Positions 1-17,000 of a stretch of 64,000 nucleotides of DNA are shown here, piece by piece (the first letter of the stretch is position 1; every line of letters begins with the position of its first letter). Location of the stretch: the NCBI GenBank assembly GCA_013399305.1, contig VXAI01000245.1, forward strand, positions 72,411 through 136,410. The letters are read 5' to 3'. Both the position numbers and the translations under genes were made by a program. The notes under the pieces are model-generated. The model ran no database searches. It had not been told where the DNA came from and worked only from the letters and a program-made list of their open reading frames with translations. The stretch is from Rostratula benghalensis (Eukaryota; Chordata; Aves; Charadriiformes; Rostratulidae).

Positions 1-4454
<4,454 letters not shown>

Positions 4455-7400
4455 ATGAACTTGGCACGTCCAAGGATACTCACAGAACTGCACAGTGCTG
4501 CTGTTCATAAGCGTATCAGTATTTCAGGGGGTTCTGTAATCCGGCCATAAAGAAAACTGATCCAGAGCTATTTATTCCTATATGTGAATGCAGGAAGCAC
4601 AATTGTCTTCTGTGACTTACATGGAGACTTGGATCAAAAGGAGGAAAAAAAAAAAAAAAAAGCACAAAAAAAAAAGCTAGTCAAAAAAGCGTTGTGAGGA
4701 AGAAAGGCTGTTGTGTCTGCCTTGTCTCAGTATTTCAAGTATTACTGCACTGATACTCTGCTCTGTGATCTTCACACGAGGCTTGTTGAGAGTGGTGTGG
4801 GTCTCTGCTTTTATGTTGCACTAGCAAGAGCATCCCGGGCGGCTGCAGGAGAAGAAAAGACTCATGTTCCCAATTGTCCGATCCAGGCACTCCTGCTTCT
4901 GCACACTGATGAGAGCAAGAAAGGGGGGGTTCTGGTTTTCTGCCTTCCCAGTTCAAACTGGGATGGCCACGGGGTGCGAGGAGAGGTGAATAAGACAGGG
5001 TCAGTGGTGTTTACATTCATCCTCAGGAGTGCGAGCGAAGGCGGCGAAGTTCCTCTCCCCAGAGCGTGGAAGCGGTCTGCAAAAATCAGTTAAGTGCGAG
5101 AGGAAGGTGAATGCTTTATAGAGCAGGCTTTAGCAGGTAAGAAACTGCCTCCACATTCCAGAAATAACAAAATCCCAAAGAAAATGTCGATTCCCGGTTC
5201 CAGAGCCTCTGCTACTTTCAGCTCCTGCCATTACCCCAGAGGTATACCTTGCCCTAACGGGGGCTGCCTTAAAGTACTGCTGCTGTTACAGCAATTTGTG
5301 TTTTGTTGGGGGTTTTTTTATTGGGGTTTTTTGTTTTGGGATTGGTTTTTTTTTTTGGTCTTTTTAATTAATATTTTGCGAACCAGAACACATTTCTACA
5401 GGCTTCACTGAGCCGCGTAGAGCAGACACAAGTTCTTGTGAAAACACTCTGAAGAAGTTTGTCATGTTTAAGAATAAAATTATTCAAACAGGAATATTAT
5501 TATTTTTTTTCTGTTTTCATAGCAACTGTCCTGCTTTCAGGTGTGGTTTTTATCCTTCCTCCCCCCCAACCCCTTTCCTTTTCACACCCTTCTACCTAAT
5601 ACGCTCTAATGAGTGGTGATAGAGTTGAGAGAAAAAATAAATAAATAAATAAAACCAAAACCAATCTGTATTTAAAACGTCTGGTCCAGCATGAAGTCAC
5701 CACTTTTTCTTTTCTCTGAGCCCTGCTGAGTCTAGTCATAACTCGATTTCTGGTGACTAATACGAGAGCTGGGACGCTATTGTTTCTTTTGGCTTCTTGA
5801 GCAACTCTCTCCCGTTACCTCCCCTCAACTGGGGAGACCTAAAGCTATAAGATGTGTCGAGCTGAGGAAGAGGCTGAAGCGCTAATTGCTCTTTTGTGTC
5901 ATGCTTTGGCTTGTGCTTGGTTGTGTTGGGTTTTTTTTTGTAACTGGATTTCTTTTCAGAGCATGCTTTTGGTTGGTTTGTGTTCTTTTTTTTTTTGCTT
6001 TCAGAGCTAAGGAGGGTAGTGAAGTTTCAGCCAGTGCAACAAATGGGGCAAGTCCTAAACCCTGTGTCTTGGTGATGACCTCCATCTCCAAGCAGGGGGG
6101 CGCTCAGGGTGGTCACCTTGCAGGGATGTGGGAGCGGACGTGTCCCAGCACCGTGCTGGAGTGACTGGTCTGACCGCAGGAGGGTCCACCCTGGCTGAAG
6201 CATTCTTGGCTCTGTCGCTTTTCCCCATCCGTAGCGAGTGATCTCACTTGCCAAGTATTGCAGTTATTGGGAGATAAATATTTCTTGGGGGCACCCAGCT
6301 TTGGCTACAGCCTCGCTATTCACAGGAGGCGTGCAGTTTGTAAAATAACTGCATGAAAAATTGCCTGCTATTTCTTTTTCAATATGTTCTCCTCCTTTCT
6401 AGCCTTAACATGTTGGACTAGCAAGAGCCTTAGGCGCACTTAACTAGTCTTTGTGGTTTATTTCCTTTAAAATGGATTAAGAGGGACATGTTCCTCTGAC
6501 AGGAATGAATCAGGACAACTGTGTGTAGTGAGAACATTAAGCAAATCATTAACAGAATTGCTTTAGAATACAGCCTGGCCAGTGAGACTTAGGGGCAAGC
6601 GTAAATAACGGAATGACTTGGGAGACCACGATGGATGGAGTTTGCATTCCTTGTCCCCCACTGGCAGGATCTGGGATTTGCTCCTGCCTGTGGTTTCAGG
6701 CAGGAGGAAGCAAAAGGAGAATCCGTTTTCTCTGTAAAAACCACAAGACACCACAAATGGCTGTCAGGTTCCCTCTCTGGCATGTGCCAGGGAGGACAGC
6801 AGAAGGGAGACGTTCCTGCCTCCCTCATCATGAGCACCAGAAGGTGCTCATGGGCTGCTTCTGATGCTGGTGTTACACCAGAGATTGATGAGCTTGGTGT
6901 GGCGAACTTGGAGACATGGAGTTGGAGTTGGAGAGTTGGACGTGAAGTCAGAGAGCAGGGAATACCTGGCTGCAGGTGGCCTTGGTACCAAGAGGTGTGT
7001 TCATTCCTGGGATGAGCAGGTGGATCATTGGTCCTGTAGCAGCCGTGGAGGGTCTTTATACTTGAAATCCTTTGGCCTCTCTCACAACAAGTTCTCATTT
7101 ATGAAGTATTACAGTGCAGGTTACCTAGGCTGTAGTATAGCTTCTTCTGCATGACACTTCTCCAAACGGTGTCCCACCATCTTTGGTGCCTCTTCCCTTT
7201 AAATGGAGCCAAAAAAGCCTGGAAACAGCTCAGAGGAGCATGAGGAGGACACCTATGGGAGGTTTTAACAAACTCCAGCTGGAACAAGGCATTGCTCCAG
7301 TCTTTCCCTCTGATGCCTTTCAATTTTGGTGTATCTCAGTTCCTAGTCTGGTTGAGAAGGAAGTGTCCCAGTTATAGACGAACATCTGCGAATCCAGGGT

Positions 7401-8285
7401 GGTGGACACAAAACCAGTCACCACTGGCTTCCCACGTGCCAGCCTTCCTCTCCCGTGGTCCTTGCTGCCTCTGCTCTTACCTACGTGCCTTGGATCTGCT
7501 GCTCAAATTCTGGCTGGACTCCGGCTGCAGAAATGTAACAAGCAGCTAATTTGGGATATAATAAGCCACCCAGAGCCCTTCTCCCTCCCAAGCACCTCTC
7601 TGTGGAGGTAATTTTTAGGGAAGCCAGCTTGGCTGTTCTGTTCAGTGTCCCTTTTGAGGGAAGGACTCCCATCAGAAAGGCTTTAGGTCATGGCTCCCTA
7701 CCCAAAACTCCCTGCCTTTTGCTTCCCTCCAGCACCTTTCTCGCCCGGGTAAGGGGTTGTGGTCTCCATGCCACCCCCTGTCCCCAACAGGGGACTTGGC
7801 ATCGTCAGAGCAACATCAGTTGCTTAGAAAATGATGATCCAAGCGTGTTGTCTGGTCCATGTTTCTTCCCCTCTTCCCAGTAAGAGGTGGAGCATGGGGG
7901 GTCCTTCCCACTGGCTCCCATCCTGGCACAGGCTCTGGGGGGAAAGGGGAAGAGACTGTGCTTTGTGGCTGCACCCATACAAGCCTGAATCCCCCCTATA
8001 CCACCCCCCAGCCTCCTTCTGTGTTCCTCTCTCCCAGCCCAGGAAAAAACTTCTCAGACTCCCCTGCAAAACCATCATGGGAGAGGAGTTCTAGGGTGAG
8101 ACACCACTCCCCCTCCATCACCTGTTAGAGCTGCACGGTGATATGTTGATGCTGGTTTGTGCTTCCACATCTTTACTCAAGACACTATCTGTATATAAAA
8201 TATACATAATGTATATAAATTAGGATGTAAGTTTATGTAAATTGTCGATATTTTCTTTGCAAATAAAGCTTTTTTTTTTTTTTTT
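4455..8285 (+). other. EDA: EDA 3' UTR (probable extent)
   Basis: No other gene is visible between the EDA stop and a strong AATAAA at 8262-8267. EDA transcripts in other vertebrates carry 3' UTRs of several kilobases, so this is inferred to be UTR. An earlier AATAAA at 5473-5478 and an ATAA run at about 5635-5654 could give a shorter form. The interval contains A-rich (about 4646-4675) and G/T-rich (about 5297-5362, 5927-5999) low-complexity tracts. Confidence 0.6.
8262..8267 (+). terminator. EDA: Polyadenylation signal, probable EDA distal end
   Basis: AATAAA lies in an A/T-rich context and is followed immediately by a 24-base T run (8270-8293). It is the last canonical signal before the next gene. 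Confidence 0.55.
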
Positions 8286-8293
8286 TTTTTTTT
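8270..8293. repeat. Poly(T) tract, 24 bases
   Basis: An uninterrupted run of T directly after the AATAAA. It is U-rich downstream of a poly(A) signal, and also a likely length-variable homopolymer. Confidence 0.9.
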
Positions 8294-9577
8294 CCCCTTT
8301 CCCTGAGCTCGGTGTTCTGGGTGGGACTTCTTTCCCCAGCCAAAGCAGGAGTTTCTGTGGAAAGTATGTTGGCGGCGCTCGTGTGACGGGACCCAGCTGA
8401 AAGGCAAAGCACCTCTCCATCCTTGGGGGGGTCGTTGGTACACAGCTGCTGCTGTGGCCACCGCTGCTGATGCGAGAGGCACCAGTCCCCTTGTCAGGCT
8501 CAGAGCTGCTCAGCTTTTGTGTTCCACCTCCCCGCTGCTCTCTGCAGTCGTGAGGGGGGGAGAACAGAAAACAGTGTATTTATTGGGAAGGGAATACAGA
8601 TGTGATGTACTTAGATAACCATATACCCTTGTGCCATCTTAACACCCGGGCTGGGAGTGTCTGTCACCTTGCTGTGACATTGGGCAAGTGGCTTTATCGC
8701 CTTTTCTACCAAACCTCTGCCCCTTTTGCTTGTTCCTCCCATCCCTTGGAGACCTCTCAGGTGAAAACCTCGGGTCAGGGTGGGGAGGAGGGACATCTCT
8801 CTTAAACAGACCCCTCTGGAGACCTGGGGGTGGCAAGAAGGAGGGGTTACCCTGCGACTTGCAGGAGGCAAACCTCTTCCCGTTCCCCTTGTGTGGCTCA
8901 CTTTGCCTTGGCCACAGTCCATGAAAAGCCACCTGGTATTCACAGGGCACGTTTGACCAGCCCTGGGTCCTCTGCCGGGCGCTCCTGCAAAGGGAGTTCA
9001 CAGCCCTGGGATGCAAATGCCCAGGGATTCTCCACAGAAGTCCCTGCTTGAAATTGGGGACTTTTTCAGCTGATTTCATCGGCCATGCCTGCCGTGCAGA
9101 CCCGTGCCCAGCAATTTGGGATGCAGGGAGGAGAGGGCCGGGGTTCCCCGGGGCCAGGCGGTGCCGGGGGGCTGGAGGACTCGTACGGCGCGGTTCCTCC
9201 CCTGCGCCGCCTTCCGCTTTCGGGGCTCCACGCTTGGCTGCTGATGGGAGACGAGGGGACGCTGCAGGCGAAGGTTCATCCAGAGGTCGTTGTTTCCGTG
9301 GCCGGAGCCTGCAGGATTTCACATCTGCACAGATGTGCTATCCTCACCACACCTCTGAAAACAACGGCGGGCTGTTCCCTCACTGCTGCTGCTGCTGCCA
9401 CCAGAGCCCAGGTCCACCGCGGTGAGGGCATCAGCCTAAAAATCTGGTCCTGGCCTCTGGGCTAAGCCTGGCTGGCTGTCACCACCACCATGTGTGCCCT
9501 GGCTGGCTGGTGACACTGGCGTGGCTCAAGGCTGAAGCCCATTCAGGTGACACAATGGTCCCCACCACGCCAACAGC

Positions 9578-9688
9578 AGAATCACAGAATCCTAGAATGC
9601 TTTGGGTTGGAAGGGATCTTAAAGATCATGTAGTTCCAAACCCCTGCCATGGGCAGGGACACCTCCCACTAGAACAGGTTGCTTCATC
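9578..9688 (-). mobile_element. CR1 LINE 3' fragment, reverse orientation
   Basis: It starts with agaatcacagaatcctagaa, the reverse complement of the CR1 terminus, followed by ggttggaagggatcttaaag and ccatgggcagggacacctcc. It is short and 5'-truncated. Confidence 0.9.
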
Positions 9689-9728
9689 TTCCAGATGTGT
9701 ATGTGTGTATCTATACATATTTTTATAT

Positions 9729-9746
9729 TTTATATATATATATATA
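9729..9746. repeat. (TA)n microsatellite
   Basis: About nine TA units, beside a TTTATATTTTATA stretch and a following T run. Confidence 0.85.
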
Positions 9747-10786
9747 CACTTTTTTTTTTCTGCCAGATACCTCTAGGACTAGAGCAGCAGCTCTTCAGCC
9801 AAACTCATCCTTGGTCAACCATGCAGCATCCTGGAGGTGCTCCTTTGTATGGAAACAAAATTGACCACAGTGAGCCAAAATACCCAGAAGCATGTGTTTT
9901 GCCAAACACCCTGTGAGATGTGCGAGGAGTATGCACCTGGGGAGTGTGTCAACACTGGGTGGCAAAGGGACATGGAGATGTCACTACAAAAAAAATCCCT
10001 GTGGGTGGGGTGTAGCTCCGGACATCCAGATACCACCTGGAGCTGCCGCAGGGAAATTCCCCAGTTCCTGCCCTGGGTGAGGAGGTGACCCAGCAGCCAT
10101 CCACTAGGCCTGGCAGGGACACAGGGAGGTGACAGCAAGGAGCCCAGCATTTGCAACACAGCAGTTTCCTGGGGAGGAAGAGGAGGAGGCGGAGAGGGAT
10201 GCCAACTTTTCACATCCCACTGGGAACTGGCGGCAAGCCCCTGGGAGCCGTTGTTTCCCCGAGGAAGGGCAGGTGGTGGGAGAGTCCCCTCGTCTGGGCT
10301 GCACGGGGAGGGGAATTTGCTGTCTCTACCAGCAGCGAGCTCACCTGCGGCCCTGGGAGTCCCATGGTGATCCCCAGCAGCTGCGGCCAGGACTTGGTCC
10401 CCTGCTTGGGATGGATGGCCAGGGAGCCCTTGCACACCCACTCCTGGTGTCCTGGGCACCAGCATCTTCCAGCTCACAGTCTGGCCTTGGCACAGGGCAG
10501 AGGAAGCTGGAGGAACAGCAGGTCCAAGCAGGGGAACTCCCCCAAAAAAAACCTCTTGGCTTTTTCAGCCTCTGCCTCCCAGCATTCGATTTTGGCAGTG
10601 GGGCCAGACGATCACCTGAGGGCCAGTGTAGCCCTGCCTCCTCCCTGTCCCGCCGTTTTTCTTTCCCTTCCTTGTGGCTTTCTGCACTGTTTTTCCCCCT
10701 CTGCAGTCTTATGCCTTTCTTTTCCCACTTCCGTAGCTACGAACACCCACATGCATTATCTCCTTCCCCCATCCCATCCTGAAGCC

Positions 10787-10794
10787 TATTTATA
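10787..10794 (+). promoter_or_regulatory. TATA-like box for the LRRC32-like gene
   Basis: TATTTATA occurs 77 bases upstream of the exon 1 ATG at 10871, after a pyrimidine-rich stretch. The spacing would place transcription start near 10815-10825 and leave a short 5' UTR. This is inferred from position only. Confidence 0.4.
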
Positions 10795-10870
10795 CAGAGC
10801 CTGGCTCCTGCCCAGCTTGCTAGAGAGCGCTGGAGGAGCGGGACGGGGCTGGCAGCACCCGCAGCCCAAC

Positions 10871-13800
10871 ATGCTCTTGTTTGAACACCGGCTGGCTGAA
10901 AGAGGATGCTTGCTGCTCTGGCTGCTCCCCTCTGTGCTCAGAGCCCAGTCTAACGGGGAGGTGAGGCCCAGGTCCGCGCTGTGCCAGCAGGTAAGGTGGC
11001 TTGCCAAGGAGCCCCTAAGCTGGGATGGTCCCAACAGCATCGCTGGGTCTGAGCAGGGCTGCGAGCATCCCTCTGCGCATCTCTTCGCTGTGGCGCTCAC
11101 CTCCCTCCAGCCTCAATCACTTTAACCTTCCCACCTCTCCTGTCTGCTCTCCTGTCTCTGAGCTGGTCTCCCCCTACCTGGTCCCCCACTAGCTGGTCCC
11201 CAGCAACCAGCTGCTCCTGTGTCCCTGCCTTGCTGGTGGCACCTTCCAGTAATCCCTGTCGGGGGTGGGTGTCAGCTCAAGATGCTGCCACAGCGCAGGG
11301 TGGAGCACAGGGTCCCACAGGGATTCAGACAGCTGCTATGGATGTTAGCAAGGCAGTCGGAAGCTGGAGCGTGGAGCATCTGGTTTCTCCCCACACACAC
11401 ATATTCACAGGGTGGGGGGACAGAAACCAGCTGCTTCACATCCAGGCTCTGATCTCCAAACTGGCAGAGTGGAGGGAGAGGAAAGGTTGAACCCACCAAG
11501 ACAGTGCCTTCCTCTGCCCAGATAAGACAGGGATGCTCTGGACCAGTCCCTGGGCTGTCCTAGTGCCCTTCATAGGTTTTGCCCAACCACCCTGATGCAT
11601 CTTTAGTGCTTACACTGCTTTTTTGCCCAACTTGCTTGCTGGGATGCATGGGAGGACAGCCCGTGGAGCCAGAGCCTGATCCTTCTTATTGCACCATCAG
11701 AAACAACTCAGCAAGGTCTCAGAAAGCCCACCTTAACCCTGGGGACAAGCTTCATGTATCTGAGCAGTGGCGTCAGGTGGTCTGTCTTTTTCCCATTCCA
11801 GGCTTGGGAAGGGGGAACAGTGTTCATTTCCATGTTGCTCATGCCCGTCTTGGACAGCAGACAGCTTAGCTGGAGTTATGGTTTGTAGCCCCTCTCATGC
11901 TGAGAGCTTCTCCTCTCTCTCTGTAGAGCCCCATGAAGGTGTCTTGCAAAGGAGTTGGCCTGCGCAAGTTCCCAAAGGAGCTTGGCCAAGAAGTTAAGTA
12001 CCTTGATCTTTCCAACAACTTCATCCAAAACCTGTCAGGCAGCCTCATGCCAGGGTTTGGGCAGCTTGAGTACCTGGACATGTGCTTCAACCAGCTGGAA
12101 ACCATGTCAGCCACAACTCTGGCTCAACTGCCCCAGCTGCGTTCTCTCCTCCTGGGATCAAACCACCTGGACCGCAATTACCTCACTAATGGGCAAGCCT
12201 TTCATCTGCTCAGGAATATAGAGGTCCTGGACCTATCAGCAAATAACCTGGAGAGCCACATGGCAGGCTGGTACATCAGCAACCTCACCAGGGTGAGGAT
12301 GCTTGATCTCTCTGGCAATAAGCTGACCAGGCTGCCGGCAGGGATCTTCTGGAGCACACCACGGCTGCGTGAGCTCAACCTCAGCAACAACTACATCATG
12401 GAAATCGAGGAGGGAGCTTTTGAGGCTCTGGAAGAGCTGGAGGTGGTGAACTTGGCTTTGAATTCCCTCCACTGTATCTCTGGCTTCAGCCTCACGCAGC
12501 TGCGAGTTTTAAATCTCAGCCACAACGCCCTGGAGCTCTTCGTCTCGGAGGAGGGAGCAGAGCCCTACCTGCTTCAAGTGCTCGACTTGAGCTATAACAG
12601 ACTCCTCTATTTTCCAGAGCTCCCCAAAGCCCATTATCTCACACACTTGAACCTTTCCAACAACCTTATTGCTTCCCTGCTCCCAGGCTCACACCATCCG
12701 GGGGAGTTTGTACTGCGTTACGAGGAGATGGCAAGGTTTAACAGGACCTCGCGTACCGTGGCCGGGCTGACACATGTAGCTGACTTGGATCTCAGCAATA
12801 ACCGGCTCCAGCTGTTCCCATTTCCCTTCTTCCACAGCCTGGGCTCTCTGCAGAACCTCAGCCTGGCTAGGAACTGTCTCCAGGACATTGTTGGGGAGTC
12901 TCTCACTGGCGGCATGGAGCCCAGCAACCACTCATCACCAGAGCAGATCACCCTCTCTGTGCACTCTCTGAACCTCCATGGCAATGCCATCCGTGTGCTG
13001 CCACGCTGGTTTTTCCAGTCTCTGCCTTGGCTGGAAACAGTTGATCTGGGCTCCAACAGCCTCCAGCCTTGCGAGAGCCAGGGCAGCAATCAGGGAGGGG
13101 GATCTCACGTGCTAGCCCCAGGAGGCACCTGCACCCCCTTCTACAACGTGCCTCGCTTGAAGCATCTGAGTCTTTGCAAGAACAACATCACCAGGCTGCA
13201 CCCCTATGCCTTCAACCAGACCTTGCTGCTCTCCCTAGACCTGTCGGGGAACAAGGACTTGTTCATGCCTAAGGAAGCTCTGGGAGGATTGGAGTTCTCC
13301 CTGCAGAAACTCTCTCTGAGGGGCAACCAGATGGACAACAGCCAGGCAGAGCTCCCCTGCCTGGACACACTTAAAGTCTTGGACCTCTCAGGCAATAATT
13401 TGAGCCTTTTGCCCACAGGTATTTTCTGCTCCCCGCTGGAAAGCCTGGATGTTCGCAGTAACAACCTCCCAATGTTGGAAAAGCCAGCGCTGGCCAGCTG
13501 GTCCCGCAGCCTGAAGGCCATGTCCATCTCTGGAAACCCCTTCAGCTGTTGCTCACTGGCCTGGCTGGACACGCTGCAGGCAGCTGGCGTGAGTGTGCAG
13601 GACCTGGCTGAAGCCCTCTGCTCCTACCAGGACAAGAGCAGGAACTTCTCAGCCAAGATAACAAGCAGTCCTCGGTGGCTTTGTCCACGTCCCAAGGGCA
13701 CCAGCTCTCTGGCTCTGCTTGTGGTCATGATGAGCCTTTTATTTCTTAGCTCTGCGGCTTGCTGCCTTCTGAAGAAAGGGCAGAAGATGCCAGAGTGTGT

Positions 13801-13897
13801 GGGACTGCACAGCAACAGGGTGGGGGTCTTCCCCCACCATCCCAAAATCGAGGAGCCAGCTGAGGCAAAGGCAGCAGATAATGTCACAAAAGTGTAG
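10871..13897 (+). CDS. GARP/NRROS-family leucine-rich-repeat membrane protein
   Basis: Two exons, 10871-10990 and 11927-13897, join in phase 0 to give 696 residues. Exon 1 encodes a signal peptide (hydrophobic core LLLWLLPSVL) and the first LRRNT cysteine; exon 2 holds all the repeats. About twenty LxxLxLxxNxL repeats follow, then a C-terminal cap (NPFSCCSLAWL), a membrane span at about 632-652 and a tail of about 43 residues ending VTKV. LRRC32 (GARP) and NRROS (LRRC33) tether latent TGF-beta on cells. The two cysteines that GARP uses for disulfide links to the latency peptide appear conserved: Cys223 in NSLHCISGFSL and Cys357 in LARNCLQDI. Some stretches (NYIMEIEEGAFEAL) look nearer to NRROS, others (HCISGFSLTQLRVL) to GARP, and its neighbour WNT11B argues for a GARP ohnolog. 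Human GARP has the same signal-exon plus large-exon layout. Family is confident; orthology is open. Confidence 0.88.
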
Positions 13898-14022
13898 CCT
13901 AGACATGGGGAGCAGGAACTGTAGCAATCAGTCAGAACTCTAATTATTATTAATAATATTAATAATATTATTGTACTTTAAACTCCTTCCCCTCACCGGT
14001 AGCTTGTGTGTTTTGGAAACCC

Positions 14023-14028
14023 AATAAA
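14023..14028 (+). terminator. Polyadenylation signal, LRRC32-like gene
   Basis: AATAAA lies 126 bases after the TAG stop, following an A/T-rich stretch (13940-13971) that could fold on itself. It is the first canonical signal after the coding region. Confidence 0.75.
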
Positions 14029-17000
14029 GGGAGTCTGGTTGGTGCTGAGCTCTGAGCTGGGCAGAGATGGTCTATGGGTCACCTCTCCTCTCAGAGGAAG
14101 GTGCCCCCATCTGCTCTGTTCCCTGCAAGAAATGAAATGCTCTATAAGCAATTAGGGGGGAGTTTTCTGCCCTGCCATCTTAATGTTCTCATCACCCAGG
14201 CCAACAAACCAAGGCCTGGACTGGTTGGATTGACCTCAACCCCCTGAACTCATTGTGCTCTGCTTGTGGAAAGGGAGTTGTCTCTATTGATGCCACCTGA
14301 GTGTTTCACAGCTTTCCCAGTAGTCACTCTCTGCCTTTTAAGTGGGTTGAGGAGCTCGGTTAAATACCTGCTCCTGCTCCCAGAGGCATTCCCCAATCTA
14401 GCCCAGCCAGGAGAGGGTGGTGGTGAGGAATGGTGCCTGTTGGTGACTCTGGTAGTGGAGGTTTCTGCAGGATCCTACGTGCTTCTCTTCTGCCTTTTCC
14501 TGCCAAGCTGTTATCTGGACAACGCTGTGAAGTTGGCAGGGCTTAAAATTACTTTTGTGGGTACAGGAAGGAGATCTGCCCTGTCCTCATCCACTGAGAC
14601 AGGGCAAATGAGAGAAAACTGGTCTCAGGCTGTCCCTGGCTGAGTCGTGGGCAATTTGAGGGTGGGCTGGACATTCCCACCCTCAGCATCTAGGCTCCCA
14701 AGTCGGTAATGGCAGCTTGATCTCCATCAGAGGGGGTAAGTACTGGCAGAGCTGTGGTCCTTGGTCCATCTGGCATCCTTGGAGAAGGTAGTCCACACAC
14801 AGCCAGTGTTTAATATGGGTGAGCTGGAACCCCAGCTAGGAAGGGCAGCAGAAGAAGGTGCTAAGTGGGATGGCGAGCTGCACCAGCAAGGTAGGATGGC
14901 TTTTGTCACAGTGTGATGCTCCTGGTCTGCACATGAGAGCCAGGTGTCTGTCCTGGGTGCAACATGTCCAGCTTCCCAGGACAGAGTGGTGCTGTACCTC
15001 CCCGAACAGCAGCCCAACAAGGCCTGGGCCAGCTCTGGGAAAGGCCAAAAGTGAGGCTGCAATGAAACCTTCTAAGGTTTCACATCTCTTTGGTTCCACC
15101 TTGAAAGTCTCCAGCTGGCCTGGGCCACCTACTTGCCCACACACCTGTTAGGTCAGAGGCTGTGAGAGCAGAAGGGCTTGGAAATCACTTAAAATCCCAA
15201 TTAACTTTGGTGGTAGTTTGTTTTCTTTTGTTTTTTCCTTTCAAGCTTATTGTGGTTTTATTGTAAAGCAAAGGGCATTTTTGCTGTAAAACATATGCCC
15301 TCCCCATGGTGCTCACGTTACCCCTGAGGCTGCAGTTTCCTGGCCTTTGATGGGCATCCAGGTCCTGAGAGACCTCCAGTGCCTTTGATGGCTCCATGTT
15401 TCCATCCTTGCCTCAGTTTCCCTTTGATCTGGTGCTTTGCGCCTCATCATGGTGAGTAACCAGCCATGCTGGTGCCTTGGGCATTTCTGGGGAGCCTAGC
15501 ACTGCCTGTCACCACCCTGCAGGGACCTATGGGACACACAGGTAGCCCATGCCACTGGTGGAAAACCAACCTCCCACTTGAGAGCATCTCTTTGCTGGAT
15601 CTCCTGCTTCCGCAGGCACCCTTCCCCTTTTCATTCCTTCCTGCGTCCCTCTCCTTCATCAAAGTCCACCCATCCTCCCACTGCCACCACAAGCCCTCGT
15701 CCTCTCCCAGCCCAGCACTCCCCAGCTCCATCTGTGGGTTTCAGCTAATGTCACCAGAGAGACACAGCCAGCTGGGCTCTGGGCATGAGGCACAGTGTCC
15801 CCTTTGGTCGCTTCTCAGCAGGGCCCCCTGTCCTCAGTGGCACCTGAGCTCCCTGGGGCAGGGATGTGCTTTCCTATGTGCCCCCCAAAGTGCTGTGATG
15901 GCAAATGAGTGAGCTTAGCCTGGTTTTGGCTCATCCCTGAAGCTGTCCCAGCCTCCTTCCTCATCCTAAGCACTTGGTGACATTATAGGGACACTCTTTG
16001 GGGCTGCTTAGCTGGAGCCCAAAATGCTGCTGTTGCCTTTGTTGAGTGTTTCTGGTACATTATGTGTGGCCTCTGTTCCTCATTTAAACCCCCTCCCAGG
16101 CTGTACTTTCCATGCATGTCGCCAGAAGATGTCCTGCCCTACGTGCTGCTTCTTCACCACCTCTCACCAGCATCCTCCTCACATTAAGGCTTTGAGGAGG
16201 GCTGGAGCCACGCAGAGCTGGGTGACTGGTGGGGACATTACGCACTACTGGGCCAGGCGCTGACCTGGACTTCCCAAGTCCTCCCAAGCCATGTTTATCC
16301 AGTGCTGTTGATGCAGGCTGTGTTATGTCCCTGTCACCAGCCGTTGGGCTGGCCCATGATGGGATGGTAGCAGTTAGGGGCAGCGGGCTGCTGATGCCCC
16401 AAGTTCTCTCCCCAGATTAGAGCATCTGCTCAAACATGTACTAAAATAGGCAAAGGGACAGCAGCGCTGTTTTCATTTGGTAGGGAAGGCTACCAAAGGC
16501 ACATGAAGCTTCTCGTAAGAGGGGTGGAAGAGAGGTGCTGGCCTTGCCAAGGGACAGGGAGGCCACCAGAGCCCAGGAGAGGGGGAGATAATGAAGACAA
16601 GAAAGCCTGGGGAACACCCGAGGCTGAAGAAGAGTTGCAAAGGTAGAGAAATAGAGCCAGGGATTTTGAATTATTATTTTATCAATATTAGTTTTGTTTT
16701 ATTGTCGTGTCATTATATTATCAAAGTAATATTTGTATTATGCTTGTGGGCTTTCCCAATTCAATGCAAAACAGATTTCCAGGCTGTGTTCTCACAGGCT
16801 CTACCAGAAGAACTAAACCCACGTCAGCACCAAGGGCAATGCCCTCTTCTCCCAGTGACGAGAAAAGCAATGTGTGTTGAGCTTGGCCAGGAGCAGAGCA
16901 CAGCGGGAGCACATGGGGGTTCATCCTGGCACAGGGGACAACGCTGTGGTGACACCAAGCTGGCCAGACCTTGGCCCTGCACACCGCGTTCGTGCCAGCA

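Larger units (their letters stand above)
8294..10780. other. Intergenic, EDA to LRRC32-like
   Basis: No gene is supported. The stretch includes a small CpG-rich island at about 9085-9290, a reverse CR1 fragment (9578-9688) and an AT dinucleotide run (about 9729-9746). The open frames here show no recognisable domains. Confidence 0.6.

Noticed and set aside
8639..9322. 227-codon - strand open frame
   Set aside because: Its composition follows a CpG-rich stretch (Pro, Arg, Ala-rich). No domain, splice context or similarity is recognised.
10151..10870. Long open frame extending upstream of the GARP-like ATG
   Set aside because: It runs through low-complexity, promoter-like sequence with a TATA-like box. 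The hydrophobic signal peptide starts at 10871, which is the better start.
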